This document shows, one piece after another, positions 46,249-55,176 of a stretch of DNA of 64,000 bases (its first letter is position 1; every line of letters begins with the position of its first letter). The notes beneath the pieces were generated by a model. The model had not been told where the DNA came from. It did no database searches and was given only the letters and a program-made list of their open reading frames with translations. Source of the stretch: Curvibacter lanceolatus ATCC 14669 (lineage in GTDB: Bacteria > Pseudomonadota > Gammaproteobacteria > Burkholderiales > Burkholderiaceae_C). The position numbers and the translations under genes were made by a program. Location: NCBI RefSeq assembly GCF_000381265.1, contig NZ_KB906255.1:108495-172494 (forward strand), written 5' to 3'.

Positions 46249-46931
46249 GCCTCGGCCTCCAGCAGGTAGCCCAGGCCACGCAGGGTGCGGATGCTGGCGC
46301 CGCTGCCGACCAGCTTCTTGCGCAGGCGCGAGATGAAGGCCTCCAGGGCGTTGTCGGCCAGGGCCTCGTCAAAGCCCGAGAGCTTGTCAGCCAGCGTGCG
46401 CTTGCTGACCACGCGGCCGGGCGGCGTCATCAGCTCCCACAGCACCTCGAACTCGCGCGCGGGCAGCTCGAACCAGTCGCCCTGCAGGCTCAGGCGGCGG
46501 GCCTTGCGGTCCAGCGTGAGGGTGCCCACGGTGGTGATGTCCTGCGTGCCCAGGCTGCGCCGCACCAGGGCGCGCAGCCGGGCCTCGACCTCGGCCAGGT
46601 CAAAGGGCTTGCCCAGGTAGTCGTCGGCCCCGGCGTCCAGGCCGGCAATGCGCTCCTCGGTGCGGTCGCGGGCCGTCAGCACCAGCACCGGCACCTGGTC
46701 GCCCCGGGCGCGGGCCGCCCGCAGCAGGCTCAAGCCGCTGCCCATGCCCTGGCCCACCGGGCCCACGGGAAGGTTCAGGTCGAGCAGCACCGCATCAAAC
46801 AGCTGGATGCGCCAGAAGTGGTCGGCCTCGCCCAGCGTGGCGGCTTCATCCACCCGGTGGCCCGCCTCGCTCAGGCTGCGCACCATCACGTCCCTGAGCA
46901 CGGCGTCGTCTTCAATCACCAGAATTCGCAT
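46245..46931 (-). CDS. TctD/OmpR-type response regulator with a receiver insertion
   Basis: A 228-residue regulator: receiver with D51 in VLLDLNLP and a winged helix ending RLRKKLVGSGASIRTLRGLGYLLEA. The segment after D51, NLPVGPVGQGMGSGLSLL, is about six residues longer than the usual NLPGMDGL loop. The start at 46931 is preferred because an AGGA lies nine bases ahead; ATG 46940 is too close to it. It is likely to bind the GTCAGG repeats upstream of the divergent channel gene. Confidence 0.9.
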   Translation of the reverse strand: MRILVIEDDAVLRDVMVRSLSEAGHRVDEAATLGEADHFWRIQLFDAVLLDLNLPVGPVGQGMGSGLSLLRAARARGDQVPVLVLTARDRTEERIAGLDAGADDYLGKPFDLAEVEARLRALVRRSLGTQDITTVGTLTLDRKARRLSLQGDWFELPAREFEVLWELMTPPGRVVSKRTLADKLSGFDEALADNALEAFISRLRKKLVGSGASIRTLRGLGYLLEAEA

Positions 46932-47090
46932 GCTTGTCATTCCTGAATGGCAGGATGCAAGCCTACCCCGATTCGCCCAGTTTGCCTGCGACAGCATGTA
47001 CGACGGCCAGCAGGGGAAACGCCGCCCCCCCTGTCAACCGGCCCGCCACAGGCCCTCCGCGCTTCGTGACACAGGGGAAAACACTTAAAA

Positions 47091-47118
47091 GTCAGGCTCT
47101 GGTCAGGTAGAGGTCAGG
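47091..47118 (+). promoter_or_regulatory. Three GTCAGG direct repeats at 11-bp spacing
   Basis: GTCAGG occurs at 47091-47096, 47102-47107 and 47113-47118, exactly 11 bp apart. Direct repeats with this period are typical of OmpR/PhoB-class response regulators. They end 24 bp before the ATG of the second channel gene and lie 160 bp from the divergent TctD-like gene. Confidence 0.6.
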
Positions 47119-47142
47119 GACCATGAGGCATAAGCTGAAACG

Positions 47143-48423
47143 ATGAGCATCCGACAGATTTCCATGGCCGTGACGCTGGCCTGCGCCTGCGTCTCTGCCG
47201 CGCTGGCCCAGACAGCCACCGCCACCCCCTCCGTGCTGCGCCTGGAGCAGGTGCTGCAGGGCGCCCGCAACAACCTCGACGTGCAGTTCTCCAACGAACT
47301 GGCGGCAGCGGCACGCGCCGACATCGTCAGCGCCGACCACGCCCCGCTGCCGGTGCTGACCACCAAGGCCAGCCAGATGGACCTGCAGCACGGCCTGGGC
47401 CGGGGCAGCGTCCTCAATGAAAAGCGCATCGACAAGAGCCTGGGCGTGGACTGGACCTGGGAGCGTGGCAACAAGCGGGCCTTGCGCACCCTGTCGGCGC
47501 AGCGCGCGGCCGACGCGGCCCAGGCCGATGTGGACGACACCCAGGTGCTGCAACTGCAGGCCGGCCTGGCCGGCTTTTACGACCTGCTGGCCGCCCAGGA
47601 ACGGCTGGCCGAGGTGCGCGCCATCAGCCAGAGCGCCAGCCAGTTGGCCGCTACCGCGGCCCAGCGCGTGCGCGCCGGCGACCTGGCGGCCCAGGATGCG
47701 GCCCGCACCGAGATCGAGGCCCAACGCGCCCAGGGCGATGTGCGCCTGGCCGAGCTGGAGCGCCAGCGTGCCAGTGCCGCCCTGAGCCAGGTGCTGGGCC
47801 GCAGCCCGGCCAGCCCGCTGGAGGTGGCGCAGGACTGGCCCGCCCTGACCCCGCCGGACACCGGCACCGACCTGGGCGCCGTGGTCGATGCCCGTGCCGA
47901 CGTGCGCGCCGCCCAGGCCCGCGTGGACGCAGCCCAGGCCGCGCTCGACAATGCCCAGGCCCTGACCCGCAGCGACATCACCGTGGGCGCCTCGCTGGAC
48001 CACTACCCCGGCACGTCAACGCGCCTGCTGGAGTTGCGCCTGCAGATGCCGCTGCAAACCCATTACGCCTACCAGGGCGAGATCGCCCGCGCCCTGGCCG
48101 GCCTGAACCAGGCCCGCACCCAGCTCGAACGCGTGCGCCTGAACGCCCTGCTGGAGCTGCAAAGCCTGCAGCAAAGCCTGCTGGGCACCCTGGCCCAGGC
48201 CCGCAGCTACGAAACCGAGATCCTGCCGCGCGCGCGCCAGGTGGCCGCGGGTGCCGAACTGGCCTACAGCAAAGGCGCCATCCCCCTGGTCGACCTGCTG
48301 GACGCCCGGCGCACCTTGCGCGCCACCCTGATCGAAGCCGTCAGCGCGCGTGCCGACCATGCCCGTGCCCAAGGCCTGTGGCTGTTGCGCACCCAACCCC
48401 AGCGCCTGCTGGCCACCCCCTGA
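47143..48423 (+). CDS. TolC-type outer-membrane channel of the second RND system (CzcC-like)
   Basis: A 426-residue channel. The signal peptide is SMAVTLACACVSAALA-Q. Mature helices VLQGARNNLDVQFSNELAAAARADIVSADHAPLPVLTTKASQ and LRVRAGDLAAQDAARTEIEAQRAQ-like segments, then GAELAYSKGAIPLVDLLDARRTLR, fit the OEP fold. It comes first in the operon, as czcC does in czcCBA, and follows the GTCAGG repeats. Confidence 0.87.
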   Translation: MSIRQISMAVTLACACVSAALAQTATATPSVLRLEQVLQGARNNLDVQFSNELAAAARADIVSADHAPLPVLTTKASQMDLQHGLGRGSVLNEKRIDKSLGVDWTWERGNKRALRTLSAQRAADAAQADVDDTQVLQLQAGLAGFYDLLAAQERLAEVRAISQSASQLAATAAQRVRAGDLAAQDAARTEIEAQRAQGDVRLAELERQRASAALSQVLGRSPASPLEVAQDWPALTPPDTGTDLGAVVDARADVRAAQARVDAAQAALDNAQALTRSDITVGASLDHYPGTSTRLLELRLQMPLQTHYAYQGEIARALAGLNQARTQLERVRLNALLELQSLQQSLLGTLAQARSYETEILPRARQVAAGAELAYSKGAIPLVDLLDARRTLRATLIEAVSARADHARAQGLWLLRTQPQRLLATP

Positions 48424-48470
48424 TTCACTTGGCACCCCCCATGGCGCCCCACCTCACTTCTGCCCACCCC

Positions 48471-49703
48471 ATGCGCAAGCTCCCACTCCTTCGCCTCTGC
48501 ACCCTCGCCGTCCTGGCCAGCGCACTGCTGTCGGCCTGCGGCCCCGCCCCTGCACCCAACGTCGCTCCGCAACCCGCCACGCCCATCGTGCAAGGCCAGC
48601 AGCTGCGCTTCCCGGCCGGCCACCCGCAACTGGCCCTGCTGCCCACCCAGGCGGCTCGCGCCGCCCAGGACATCACGGTCGAGCTGCCGGCGCGCCTGGT
48701 CTGGAATGAGGAACGCACCCAGCGCATCTACCCCGCCTTTGCCGGCCGGGTCACCCGCATCGACGCCGATGTGGGCCAGCGTGTGCAGCCCGGCTCGGCC
48801 CTGGCCCACCTGGCTTCGCCCGATTTCGGCCAGGCCCAGGCCGACACCGCCCGTGCCCAAGTCGATGCCCGCCTGATGAACCAGGCCGTGCAGCGCCAGC
48901 GCGAGCTGTTTGCCGCCGGCATCATCGCGCGCAAGGACCTGGAGCAAAGCGAGGCCGATGCCGCCCGCGCCCAGGCCGAAGTGGCGCGCGCCCAGGCCCG
49001 CACCGCCCTGTATGGCGGCTCGGCCCAGGTCAACCAGCAGCTCAGCCTGAGCAGTGGCATCGCCGGTGTGGTGGTGGAGCGCAACCTCAACCCCGGCCAG
49101 GAACTGCGCCCCGACCAATCCGGCCCCGGTGTACCGGCCCTGTTCGTGGTCAGCGACCCGGCCTCGCTGTGGGTGCAGATCGATGCCCGCGAGATCGACA
49201 CCGGCATCCTCAAGCCCGGTGCCAGCTTCGAGCTGGAAGTGGCGGCCTACCCGGGCACGCTGTTCCAGGGCAAGGTGCTGGCGGCCTCCGACTTCATCGA
49301 CCCCAGCACCCGCACGATCAAGGTGCGCGGCCTGGTGGCCAATGCCGACCGGCGCCTGAAAGCCGAGATGCTGGCCACCGCCCGGGTGCACCAGACCTTC
49401 AGCAGCGGTGTGGTCGTGCCGGCCGCCGCCATCACCCTCAACGGCACCCACCATGCGGTGTTCGTGCAGACCCAGCCCGGGGTGTTCGAGCCCCGTGACG
49501 TGACCCTGGTGCACCAGGGGCCCAAGGAGGTGGTGGTGAGCAAGGGCCTGCAGGCCGGCGAGCTGGTCGTGTCCGACAACGCCTTGCTGCTGGCGCGCCA
49601 GTTCCATGTGGCCCAGGAGGATTCCATCGGCCGCAGCGACAGCCAGAAGAGTGCCCCCGCCGCTGAAGGCAAAGAGAGCACCAGCAAAGGGAATTCCCAA
49701 TGA
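48471..49703 (+). CDS. RND periplasmic adaptor, CzcB-like lipoprotein
   Basis: A 410-residue membrane-fusion protein. From the ATG at 48471 the signal sequence ends in the lipobox LLSAC (C23), so it is a lipoprotein. The alternative ATG at 48441 would lengthen the n-region. FAGRVTRIDADVGQRVQPGSALAHLASPDFGQAQAD is the lipoyl-hairpin start. GIAGVVVERNLNPGQEL and LWVQIDAREIDTGILKPGASFELEV are the second half and the beta-barrel. The stop overlaps the pump ATG. Confidence 0.87.
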   Translation: MRKLPLLRLCTLAVLASALLSACGPAPAPNVAPQPATPIVQGQQLRFPAGHPQLALLPTQAARAAQDITVELPARLVWNEERTQRIYPAFAGRVTRIDADVGQRVQPGSALAHLASPDFGQAQADTARAQVDARLMNQAVQRQRELFAAGIIARKDLEQSEADAARAQAEVARAQARTALYGGSAQVNQQLSLSSGIAGVVVERNLNPGQELRPDQSGPGVPALFVVSDPASLWVQIDAREIDTGILKPGASFELEVAAYPGTLFQGKVLAASDFIDPSTRTIKVRGLVANADRRLKAEMLATARVHQTFSSGVVVPAAAITLNGTHHAVFVQTQPGVFEPRDVTLVHQGPKEVVVSKGLQAGELVVSDNALLLARQFHVAQEDSIGRSDSQKSAPAAEGKESTSKGNSQ

Positions 49704-52700
49704 GACGCCTGATCCAGTACGCGCTCTACCAGCCGCTGTTCATCGTCCTGGGCACCCTGCTGTTTGCCCTGGCCGGGGTGATTGCCTTCAAGAACCTGTC
49801 GGTCGAGGCCTTCCCCGATGTCACCGACACCCAGGTCACGGTGATCACGCTGTTCCCCGGACGCGCCGCCGAAGAGGTTGAAAAGCAGGTCACGCTGCCC
49901 ATCGAGGTGGCCTTGTCGGGCCTGCCGAATTCGATCCGTGTCTTCTCGCACACCCAGTTCGGGCTGAGCTTCATGGTCGTCACCTACGACGACAAAGCCG
50001 ATGTGAACCTGGTGCGCCAGCAGGTCAGTGAGCGCCTGCGCGGGGTGGACCTGCCGGCCGGGGTCGAGGCCGAGATCGCGCCCAACGCCACCCCGGTGGG
50101 TGAAATCATGCGCTACCGCCTGCGTGGCGACGGGCTGAGCACCACCGACCTGCGCACCCTGGAAGACTGGGTGGCCGAGCGCGCGCTGCGCCAGGTGCCC
50201 GGCGTGGCCGATGTGGTAGCCATGGGTGGCTCGATCAAGCAGTACGAGGTGCAACCCGACCTGGACAAGCTGCGCGCCTACCGCCTCAACTTCCAGAACC
50301 TGCTCGACGCCCTGGGGCGCGGCAACTCGAATGCGGGCGGCAGCTATGTGGCCCAGGGGGCCCAGCAGTACACCATCCGCGGCCTGGGCCTGCTCAAGTC
50401 GTCGGAAGACATCGGCCGCATCGTGGTGGCCGCGCGCAACGGCACCCCGATCCTGATCCGCGACATCGCGCAGGTGAAGATCGGCGCCGTGCCGCGCCTG
50501 GGCGTGGTCGGCCAGGACCTGGACGACGACGTGGTGACCGGCATCGTGATCATGCGCAAGGGCGAGAACCCGAGCGTGGTGCTCAAGGGCGTGAAGGACA
50601 AGATCGCCGAACTCAATGAGCGCGGCCTGCCCCCGGGCGTGAAGATCGAGCCCTTCTACGACCGCACCTGGCTGATGGACAAGACCCTCACCACGGTGTT
50701 CCGCAACCTGGTCGAAGGCGCGGTGCTGGTGTCGCTGGTGCTCTACATCTTCCTGTCCAACCTGCGCGCCAGCCTGGCCGTGGTGGTGGTGATCCCGCTG
50801 GCCCTGCTGGCCACCTTCATGGGCCTGAAGATCATGGGCGTGCCGGCCAACCTGCTGAGCCTGGGCGCCATGGACTTCGGCATCATCGTGGACGGCGCGG
50901 TGATCGTGATCGAGAACATCCTGCACCGGCTGGCGCAGAACCGCGAGGACATGCCCGAGTCGGAGCGCAAGCAGACCATCATCGACGCGGCCAACGAAGT
51001 GGGCCGCCCCACGCTGTTCTCGATGCTGATCATCATTGCCGCGCACATCCCCATCTTTGCGCTGCAACGCCATGAAGGCCGCATCTTCCAGCCCATGGCC
51101 CTGTCGGTGACCACGGCCCTGATCGGCTCGCTGGTGTTCTCGCTCACCCTGGTGCCGCTGCTGGCCTACTGGATGCTGCGCCGCAAGCTGCCGCACCACG
51201 ACAACCGCGTGGTGACCGCCGCCAAGGGCTTTTATGAACCCGTGCTGGGCTGGGCCCTGAACCACCGCCGCAAGGTGCTGGGCATTGCCATCGCTGCCTT
51301 TGCCATGTCGGGCGTGGTGGCCTCGCGCCTGGGCTCGGAGTTCCTGCCCGAACTGAACGAGGGCACGACCTGGATCAACTTCGCGCTGTCGCCCAATGTG
51401 TCGACCGAAGAGGCGGCCCGCATCCTGCGCATGGCGCGCAAGGCCTTGCTGACCGTGCCCGAGGTGCGCACCACCGTGTCCAAGGCCGGCCAGCCCGAAG
51501 ACGGCACCGACCCCAAGACCATCAGCATGGCCGAGATCTTTGTCGACGTGAAACCCGAGCACGAATGGCGTGCGGGCATGACGCGCGACAAGATCATCGA
51601 CGAGATGGACCACGCGCTGTCGGCCATCCCCAGCATCGACCCGGCCTTCTCGCAACCGATCCGCGACAACGTGCTCGAGTCGATCTCCCAGATCAAGGGT
51701 CAGATCGTGATCAAGCTCGCCGGTGACGACCTGGCCGAGATGCGCCGCATCACCGAAGCCATCACGCGCGAGGTCAAGCAGGTGCAGGGCGTGTCGCGCG
51801 CCGAGATCGACCGCGACGGCCAGGTGCCGCAGCTGCTGATCGACATCGACCGCGACCGGGCCGCCCGCTACGGCCTCAACGTGGGCGACATCCAGGACGT
51901 GATCGAAGCGGCGCTGGCCGGCAAGGCCGCCACCAGCCTGTGGGAAGGCGAGCGCAAGTTTGCCGTGGCCGTGCGCCTGCCGGCCGAAGACCGCCTGGTG
52001 GCCAAGCTCGAACGCACCCCCATCCCCACGGCCGACGGCGGCTATGTGCAACTGGGCGCGGTGACGCACATCACCGAAACCAGCGGCGCGATGAACATCG
52101 CCCGTGAAGCCGGCCGGCGCACCACCGCCATCGGCATCTTCATCAAGGACCGCGACATGGGTTCGGTGGTGGCCGACATGAAGGCCCGGGTCGCGAAGAT
52201 CGACATCCCGGCCGGCTACGTGGTGAACTGGTCGGGCGAGTTCGAGAACCAGGAACGCGCCATGAAGCGCCTGTCCGTGGTGGTGCCGATCTCGCTGCTG
52301 CTGATCTTCGTGCTGCTGTTCGATGCCTTCAAGTCCTTCAAGATGGCCTCGCTGATCCTGCTCAACGTGCCCCTGGCCCTGGTGGGGGGCTTTGTGGCGT
52401 TGTGGATCTTCGGCATCCCGCTGTCGGTGTCGGCCGCCATCGGCTTCATCGCCTTGAGCGGCCAGGCCGTGCTCAACGGGGTGGTGATGCTCTCGGTGTT
52501 CCAGCAATTGCGCAAGGCCGGCCACACGGTGTATGAGGCCGCGCGCATCGGCTCGATGCAGCGCCTGCGCACCGTGCTGATGACGGCCATGCTGGCCGCC
52601 CTGGGCCTGTTGCCCATGGCGCTGTCGCGTGAAATTGGCTCCGAGACCCAGCGCCCGCTGGCCATCGTGGTCATCGGCGGCCTGGTCACGGCCACGCTGC

Positions 52701-52783
52701 TCACCCTGGTGGTGCTGCCCTCGCTGTATGTGTCGTGGTTCTCGCGGGCCAAGAACGCCAAGAGCAGCGAAGGTGCATCCTGA
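49700..52783 (+). CDS. Heavy-metal RND exporter, CzcA-like
   Basis: A 1027-residue RND pump. The N-terminal FKNLSVEAFPDVTDTQVTVITLFPGRAAEEVEKQVTLPIE is a signature of the heavy-metal class. Helix 4 reads MDFGIIVDGAVIVIENI, with Asp, Asp and Glu matching the proton relay of CzcA/CnrA-type pumps for divalent zinc, cobalt, cadmium or nickel. It therefore differs from the CusA-like pump at 39338. Overlap with the adaptor gene is 4 bp. Only 5 bp separate it from the hydrolase downstream. Confidence 0.92.
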   Translation: MRRLIQYALYQPLFIVLGTLLFALAGVIAFKNLSVEAFPDVTDTQVTVITLFPGRAAEEVEKQVTLPIEVALSGLPNSIRVFSHTQFGLSFMVVTYDDKADVNLVRQQVSERLRGVDLPAGVEAEIAPNATPVGEIMRYRLRGDGLSTTDLRTLEDWVAERALRQVPGVADVVAMGGSIKQYEVQPDLDKLRAYRLNFQNLLDALGRGNSNAGGSYVAQGAQQYTIRGLGLLKSSEDIGRIVVAARNGTPILIRDIAQVKIGAVPRLGVVGQDLDDDVVTGIVIMRKGENPSVVLKGVKDKIAELNERGLPPGVKIEPFYDRTWLMDKTLTTVFRNLVEGAVLVSLVLYIFLSNLRASLAVVVVIPLALLATFMGLKIMGVPANLLSLGAMDFGIIVDGAVIVIENILHRLAQNREDMPESERKQTIIDAANEVGRPTLFSMLIIIAAHIPIFALQRHEGRIFQPMALSVTTALIGSLVFSLTLVPLLAYWMLRRKLPHHDNRVVTAAKGFYEPVLGWALNHRRKVLGIAIAAFAMSGVVASRLGSEFLPELNEGTTWINFALSPNVSTEEAARILRMARKALLTVPEVRTTVSKAGQPEDGTDPKTISMAEIFVDVKPEHEWRAGMTRDKIIDEMDHALSAIPSIDPAFSQPIRDNVLESISQIKGQIVIKLAGDDLAEMRRITEAITREVKQVQGVSRAEIDRDGQVPQLLIDIDRDRAARYGLNVGDIQDVIEAALAGKAATSLWEGERKFAVAVRLPAEDRLVAKLERTPIPTADGGYVQLGAVTHITETSGAMNIAREAGRRTTAIGIFIKDRDMGSVVADMKARVAKIDIPAGYVVNWSGEFENQERAMKRLSVVVPISLLLIFVLLFDAFKSFKMASLILLNVPLALVGGFVALWIFGIPLSVSAAIGFIALSGQAVLNGVVMLSVFQQLRKAGHTVYEAARIGSMQRLRTVLMTAMLAALGLLPMALSREIGSETQRPLAIVVIGGLVTATLLTLVVLPSLYVSWFSRAKNAKSSEGAS

Positions 52784-52788
52784 AGGCC

Positions 52789-53607
52789 ATGACCCAGGCA
52801 ACCCAGCCCAGCACGGCGGTGGTGTTGCTGCACGGCCTGTGCAGCACCCCCGACGAGTTGCTGAGCGTCAATGCTCCGCTGCGCCAGATCGGTTGCACCG
52901 TGGTGCCCTTGCAGATTGCCGGCTACTCCTTCGATGCCGACCACCCCGAGGCCCCGGCCCAGCGCTTTGAGCACTGGATCAGCGCCGTGCATGACTGCGT
53001 GCGCCAACAACGCCAGAACCACCAGCGTGTGGTGCTGGTCGGCATCTCGGCCGGGGCCGGCCTGGCCCTGAGCGCCGCCATGGACCCGGCCACCCCGGTG
53101 GACGGCCTGGTGCTGATGTCCACCACCCTGCGCTACGACGGCTGGGCCATCCCACCCTGGCACTTTTTGCTGCCGCTGGCGCTGTACACCCCGCTCGGCC
53201 GGTTGTGGCAGTACCGGGAGCAGCCGCCCTATGGCGTCAAGAACGAGCGCATCCGGGCCTGGATCGCGCGCGAGCTGGAAAACCGACGGGTGTCCCGCGC
53301 CGGCAGCGCCACCCTGGGCGTGAGCTACCTGCGCGAAAACGACCGGCTGCTGCGCCGCCTGCGCCGCAACCTGAGCCAGGTCGTCTGCCCCCACATCCTG
53401 GCCTTGCACGCCGAAGAAGACGAGGTCGCCAGCCCGGACAATCTGCGTCTGCTGGCAGTTGGACTATCATCCGCGGCTGTCTCTCTCAAGACGGTTACCG
53501 TCAGAAACAGCTTTCACATGATCAGCATCGACAACGATCGTCAGCAAGTTGTTCGCGAAACCGTCGATTTCGTGCGCTCGCTGACCGCGAGCCCTCCGTG
53601 CCCCTGA
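52789..53607 (+). CDS. Alpha/beta hydrolase (carboxylesterase-like)
   Basis: A 272-residue protein with the oxyanion-hole start VVLLHGLCSTPDEL (residues 11-24), the nucleophile elbow VGISAGAGLAL (S87) and a late catalytic His in SFHMISID. A lid insertion lies between the VLMSTTLRYDGW strand and the final third. The substrate is unknown. Its position 5 bp after the RND pump and 24 bp before an acyl carrier protein gene suggests a thioesterase or acyl-ester role, but this is inference. Confidence 0.8.
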   Translation: MTQATQPSTAVVLLHGLCSTPDELLSVNAPLRQIGCTVVPLQIAGYSFDADHPEAPAQRFEHWISAVHDCVRQQRQNHQRVVLVGISAGAGLALSAAMDPATPVDGLVLMSTTLRYDGWAIPPWHFLLPLALYTPLGRLWQYREQPPYGVKNERIRAWIARELENRRVSRAGSATLGVSYLRENDRLLRRLRRNLSQVVCPHILALHAEEDEVASPDNLRLLAVGLSSAAVSLKTVTVRNSFHMISIDNDRQQVVRETVDFVRSLTASPPCP

Positions 53608-53631
53608 TCTGAGCTGCCAGCCGCCTCCAAC

Positions 53632-53901
53632 ATGACTCCCGATATCGACCAGACCATTGCCCAGATCCTGGTGGACAAGTTCCACATCGAAGCCGAACGG
53701 GTCAAACCCGAAGCGGCCCTCGAGGAGCTGGGCCTGGACTCGCTGGCCCTGATGGAATTCGTCTTCGCGATCGAAGATGCGTTCCAACTGCGCATTCCCG
53801 AAGAACGCCTGGACCCGCGCCAGGGCGGCATCACCCTGCAGCACCTGGCCGGTGTGATCCGCGAACACCTGGCCGCCAGCCCCAAACCTGCCGGCGCATG
53901 A
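53632..53901 (+). CDS. Acyl carrier protein
   Basis: An 89-residue acidic carrier protein. The phosphopantetheine site is S37 in ELGLDSLALMEFVFAIED. Helix III carries EERLDPRQGGITLQHLAGVI. It is distinct from the housekeeping AcpP, whose motif is GADSLDTVEL. The stop overlaps the synthase start (ATGA), so the carrier and the ketoacyl synthase are produced together. Confidence 0.9.
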   Translation: MTPDIDQTIAQILVDKFHIEAERVKPEAALEELGLDSLALMEFVFAIEDAFQLRIPEERLDPRQGGITLQHLAGVIREHLAASPKPAGA

Positions 53902-55136
53902 GCAGCACAGCCGCCCCCATCGGCGTGGCCGGCCTGGGCTTGATCAGCCCCCTGGGCCACACCCTGGAAGCCTTCCAGGCCAAGGTGATGGCCGGCGAAT
54001 CGGCGGTCGGACCCTGGCCGCTCAACCTGCCGGGCATCGACCCGGTGGTGCTGCCCCTGGCGCGCTGTGATTTCAATGACACCGCAGTGCGCACCCCCTC
54101 ACGGGTGCCGGCCGACCGCGGCACCTCGATGGCCCTGACGGCCGCGCTGGCGGCCTGGGCCGCCAGCGGGCTGGACATGGCCACGCTGGATGCCGAGCGC
54201 GTGGGCCTGTACTGGGGCAGTGGCATGGCCGGGGCGCACAGCTTCGACGCCAGTTGCCACACGCTTTACGCCGAACACAAACGCCTGCGCCCCACCACCG
54301 TGCTGAGCACCATGCCCAATGCCGCCGTGGCCGAGATCAGCCTGCAGCTGGGCATCCGCGGCCCCTCGCTGACCTACGCCTGTGCCTGTGCCTCGTCGGC
54401 CGTGGCCATCGGCGAAGCCCTGCGCGCCCTGCGCGGTGGCTGGATCGATGTGGCGGTGGTGGGCGGGCATGAATCGATGTTGAGCCCCGGCGTGCTGGCC
54501 AGCTGGCAGGCCATGCGGGTGATGGCCCCGACCGGCCCTGAAGGCAGCCTGGCGGCCTCGGCCTGCCGGCCTTTCTCGGCCGATCGGCACGGTTTCGCCA
54601 TGGGCGAAGGCGCGGCCGCCCTGGTGCTGGAAAGCCCGGCGCACGCCCAGGCCCGGGGGGCGCAGCACACGCTGTGTCTGTCGGGCTACGCCACCAACAG
54701 CGATGCCCGCCACATCAGCCAGCCCGATGCAGCCGGCCAGGTGCGCGCCATGCAGGCCGCCCTGCGTGATGCCGGCCTGCAGCCGCAAGACATCGGCTAC
54801 GTGAATGCCCACGGCACGGCCACCCAGGCCGGCGACCGTGCCGAGGCTGAATCGCTGCAAACCGTGTTCGGGGAGCGTGGGGTGGCGGTCAGTTCGACCA
54901 AGGCCATCCACGGGCATCTGCTGGGCGCCGGGGGGGCCATGGAACTGGTGGTGGCCCTGCAGGCCTTGGCCAGCGGCCAGGTGCCGCCCACCGCCCACCT
55001 CAGCGAGGCCGACCCGGCCTTCGCCCTGGACCTGGTCCAGGGTGCGGCGCGCGCCGTGCCGGGGCTGCGCCACGCGATGTCGAATTCATTCGCCTTTGGC
55101 GGCACCAATGCGGTGCTGATCGCCAGCCGGGTCTGA
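53898..55136 (+). CDS. Beta-ketoacyl-ACP synthase family protein
   Basis: A 412-residue thiolase-fold condensing enzyme. The catalytic triad is complete: C164 in YACACASSAVAIGEAL, H305 in YVNAHGTATQAGD and H340 in TKAIHGHLLGAGG. SNSFAFGGTNAVLI ends the family signature. It should condense malonyl-ACP with an acyl primer on the adjacent carrier. It resembles KAS II/FabF-type and polyketide-like synthases of uncharacterised clusters. No ketoreductase, dehydratase or malonyl transferase gene is present, so it must borrow partners or make a short product. Confidence 0.88.
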   Translation: MSSTAAPIGVAGLGLISPLGHTLEAFQAKVMAGESAVGPWPLNLPGIDPVVLPLARCDFNDTAVRTPSRVPADRGTSMALTAALAAWAASGLDMATLDAERVGLYWGSGMAGAHSFDASCHTLYAEHKRLRPTTVLSTMPNAAVAEISLQLGIRGPSLTYACACASSAVAIGEALRALRGGWIDVAVVGGHESMLSPGVLASWQAMRVMAPTGPEGSLAASACRPFSADRHGFAMGEGAAALVLESPAHAQARGAQHTLCLSGYATNSDARHISQPDAAGQVRAMQAALRDAGLQPQDIGYVNAHGTATQAGDRAEAESLQTVFGERGVAVSSTKAIHGHLLGAGGAMELVVALQALASGQVPPTAHLSEADPAFALDLVQGAARAVPGLRHAMSNSFAFGGTNAVLIASRV

Positions 55137-55141
55137 ACCGC

Positions 55142-55167
55142 GATCCAGCCCGGCGCAGGGCTGGATC
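55142..55167. terminator. Hairpin between convergent ketoacyl synthase and chemoreceptor genes
   Basis: GATCCAGCCC (55142-55151) and GGGCTGGATC (55158-55167) are a perfect 10-bp inverted repeat around a 6-base loop, 5 bp past the synthase stop codon and 9 bp from the convergent gene end. No T-run is present. Confidence 0.6.
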
Positions 55168-55176
55168 CAGCCGGGC

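Noticed and set aside
49247-52801. A 1184-residue minus-strand open frame opposite the CzcA-like pump
   Set aside because: Same shadow composition as the previous case. The plus-strand gene has a complete set of RND motifs and an ATGA junction.
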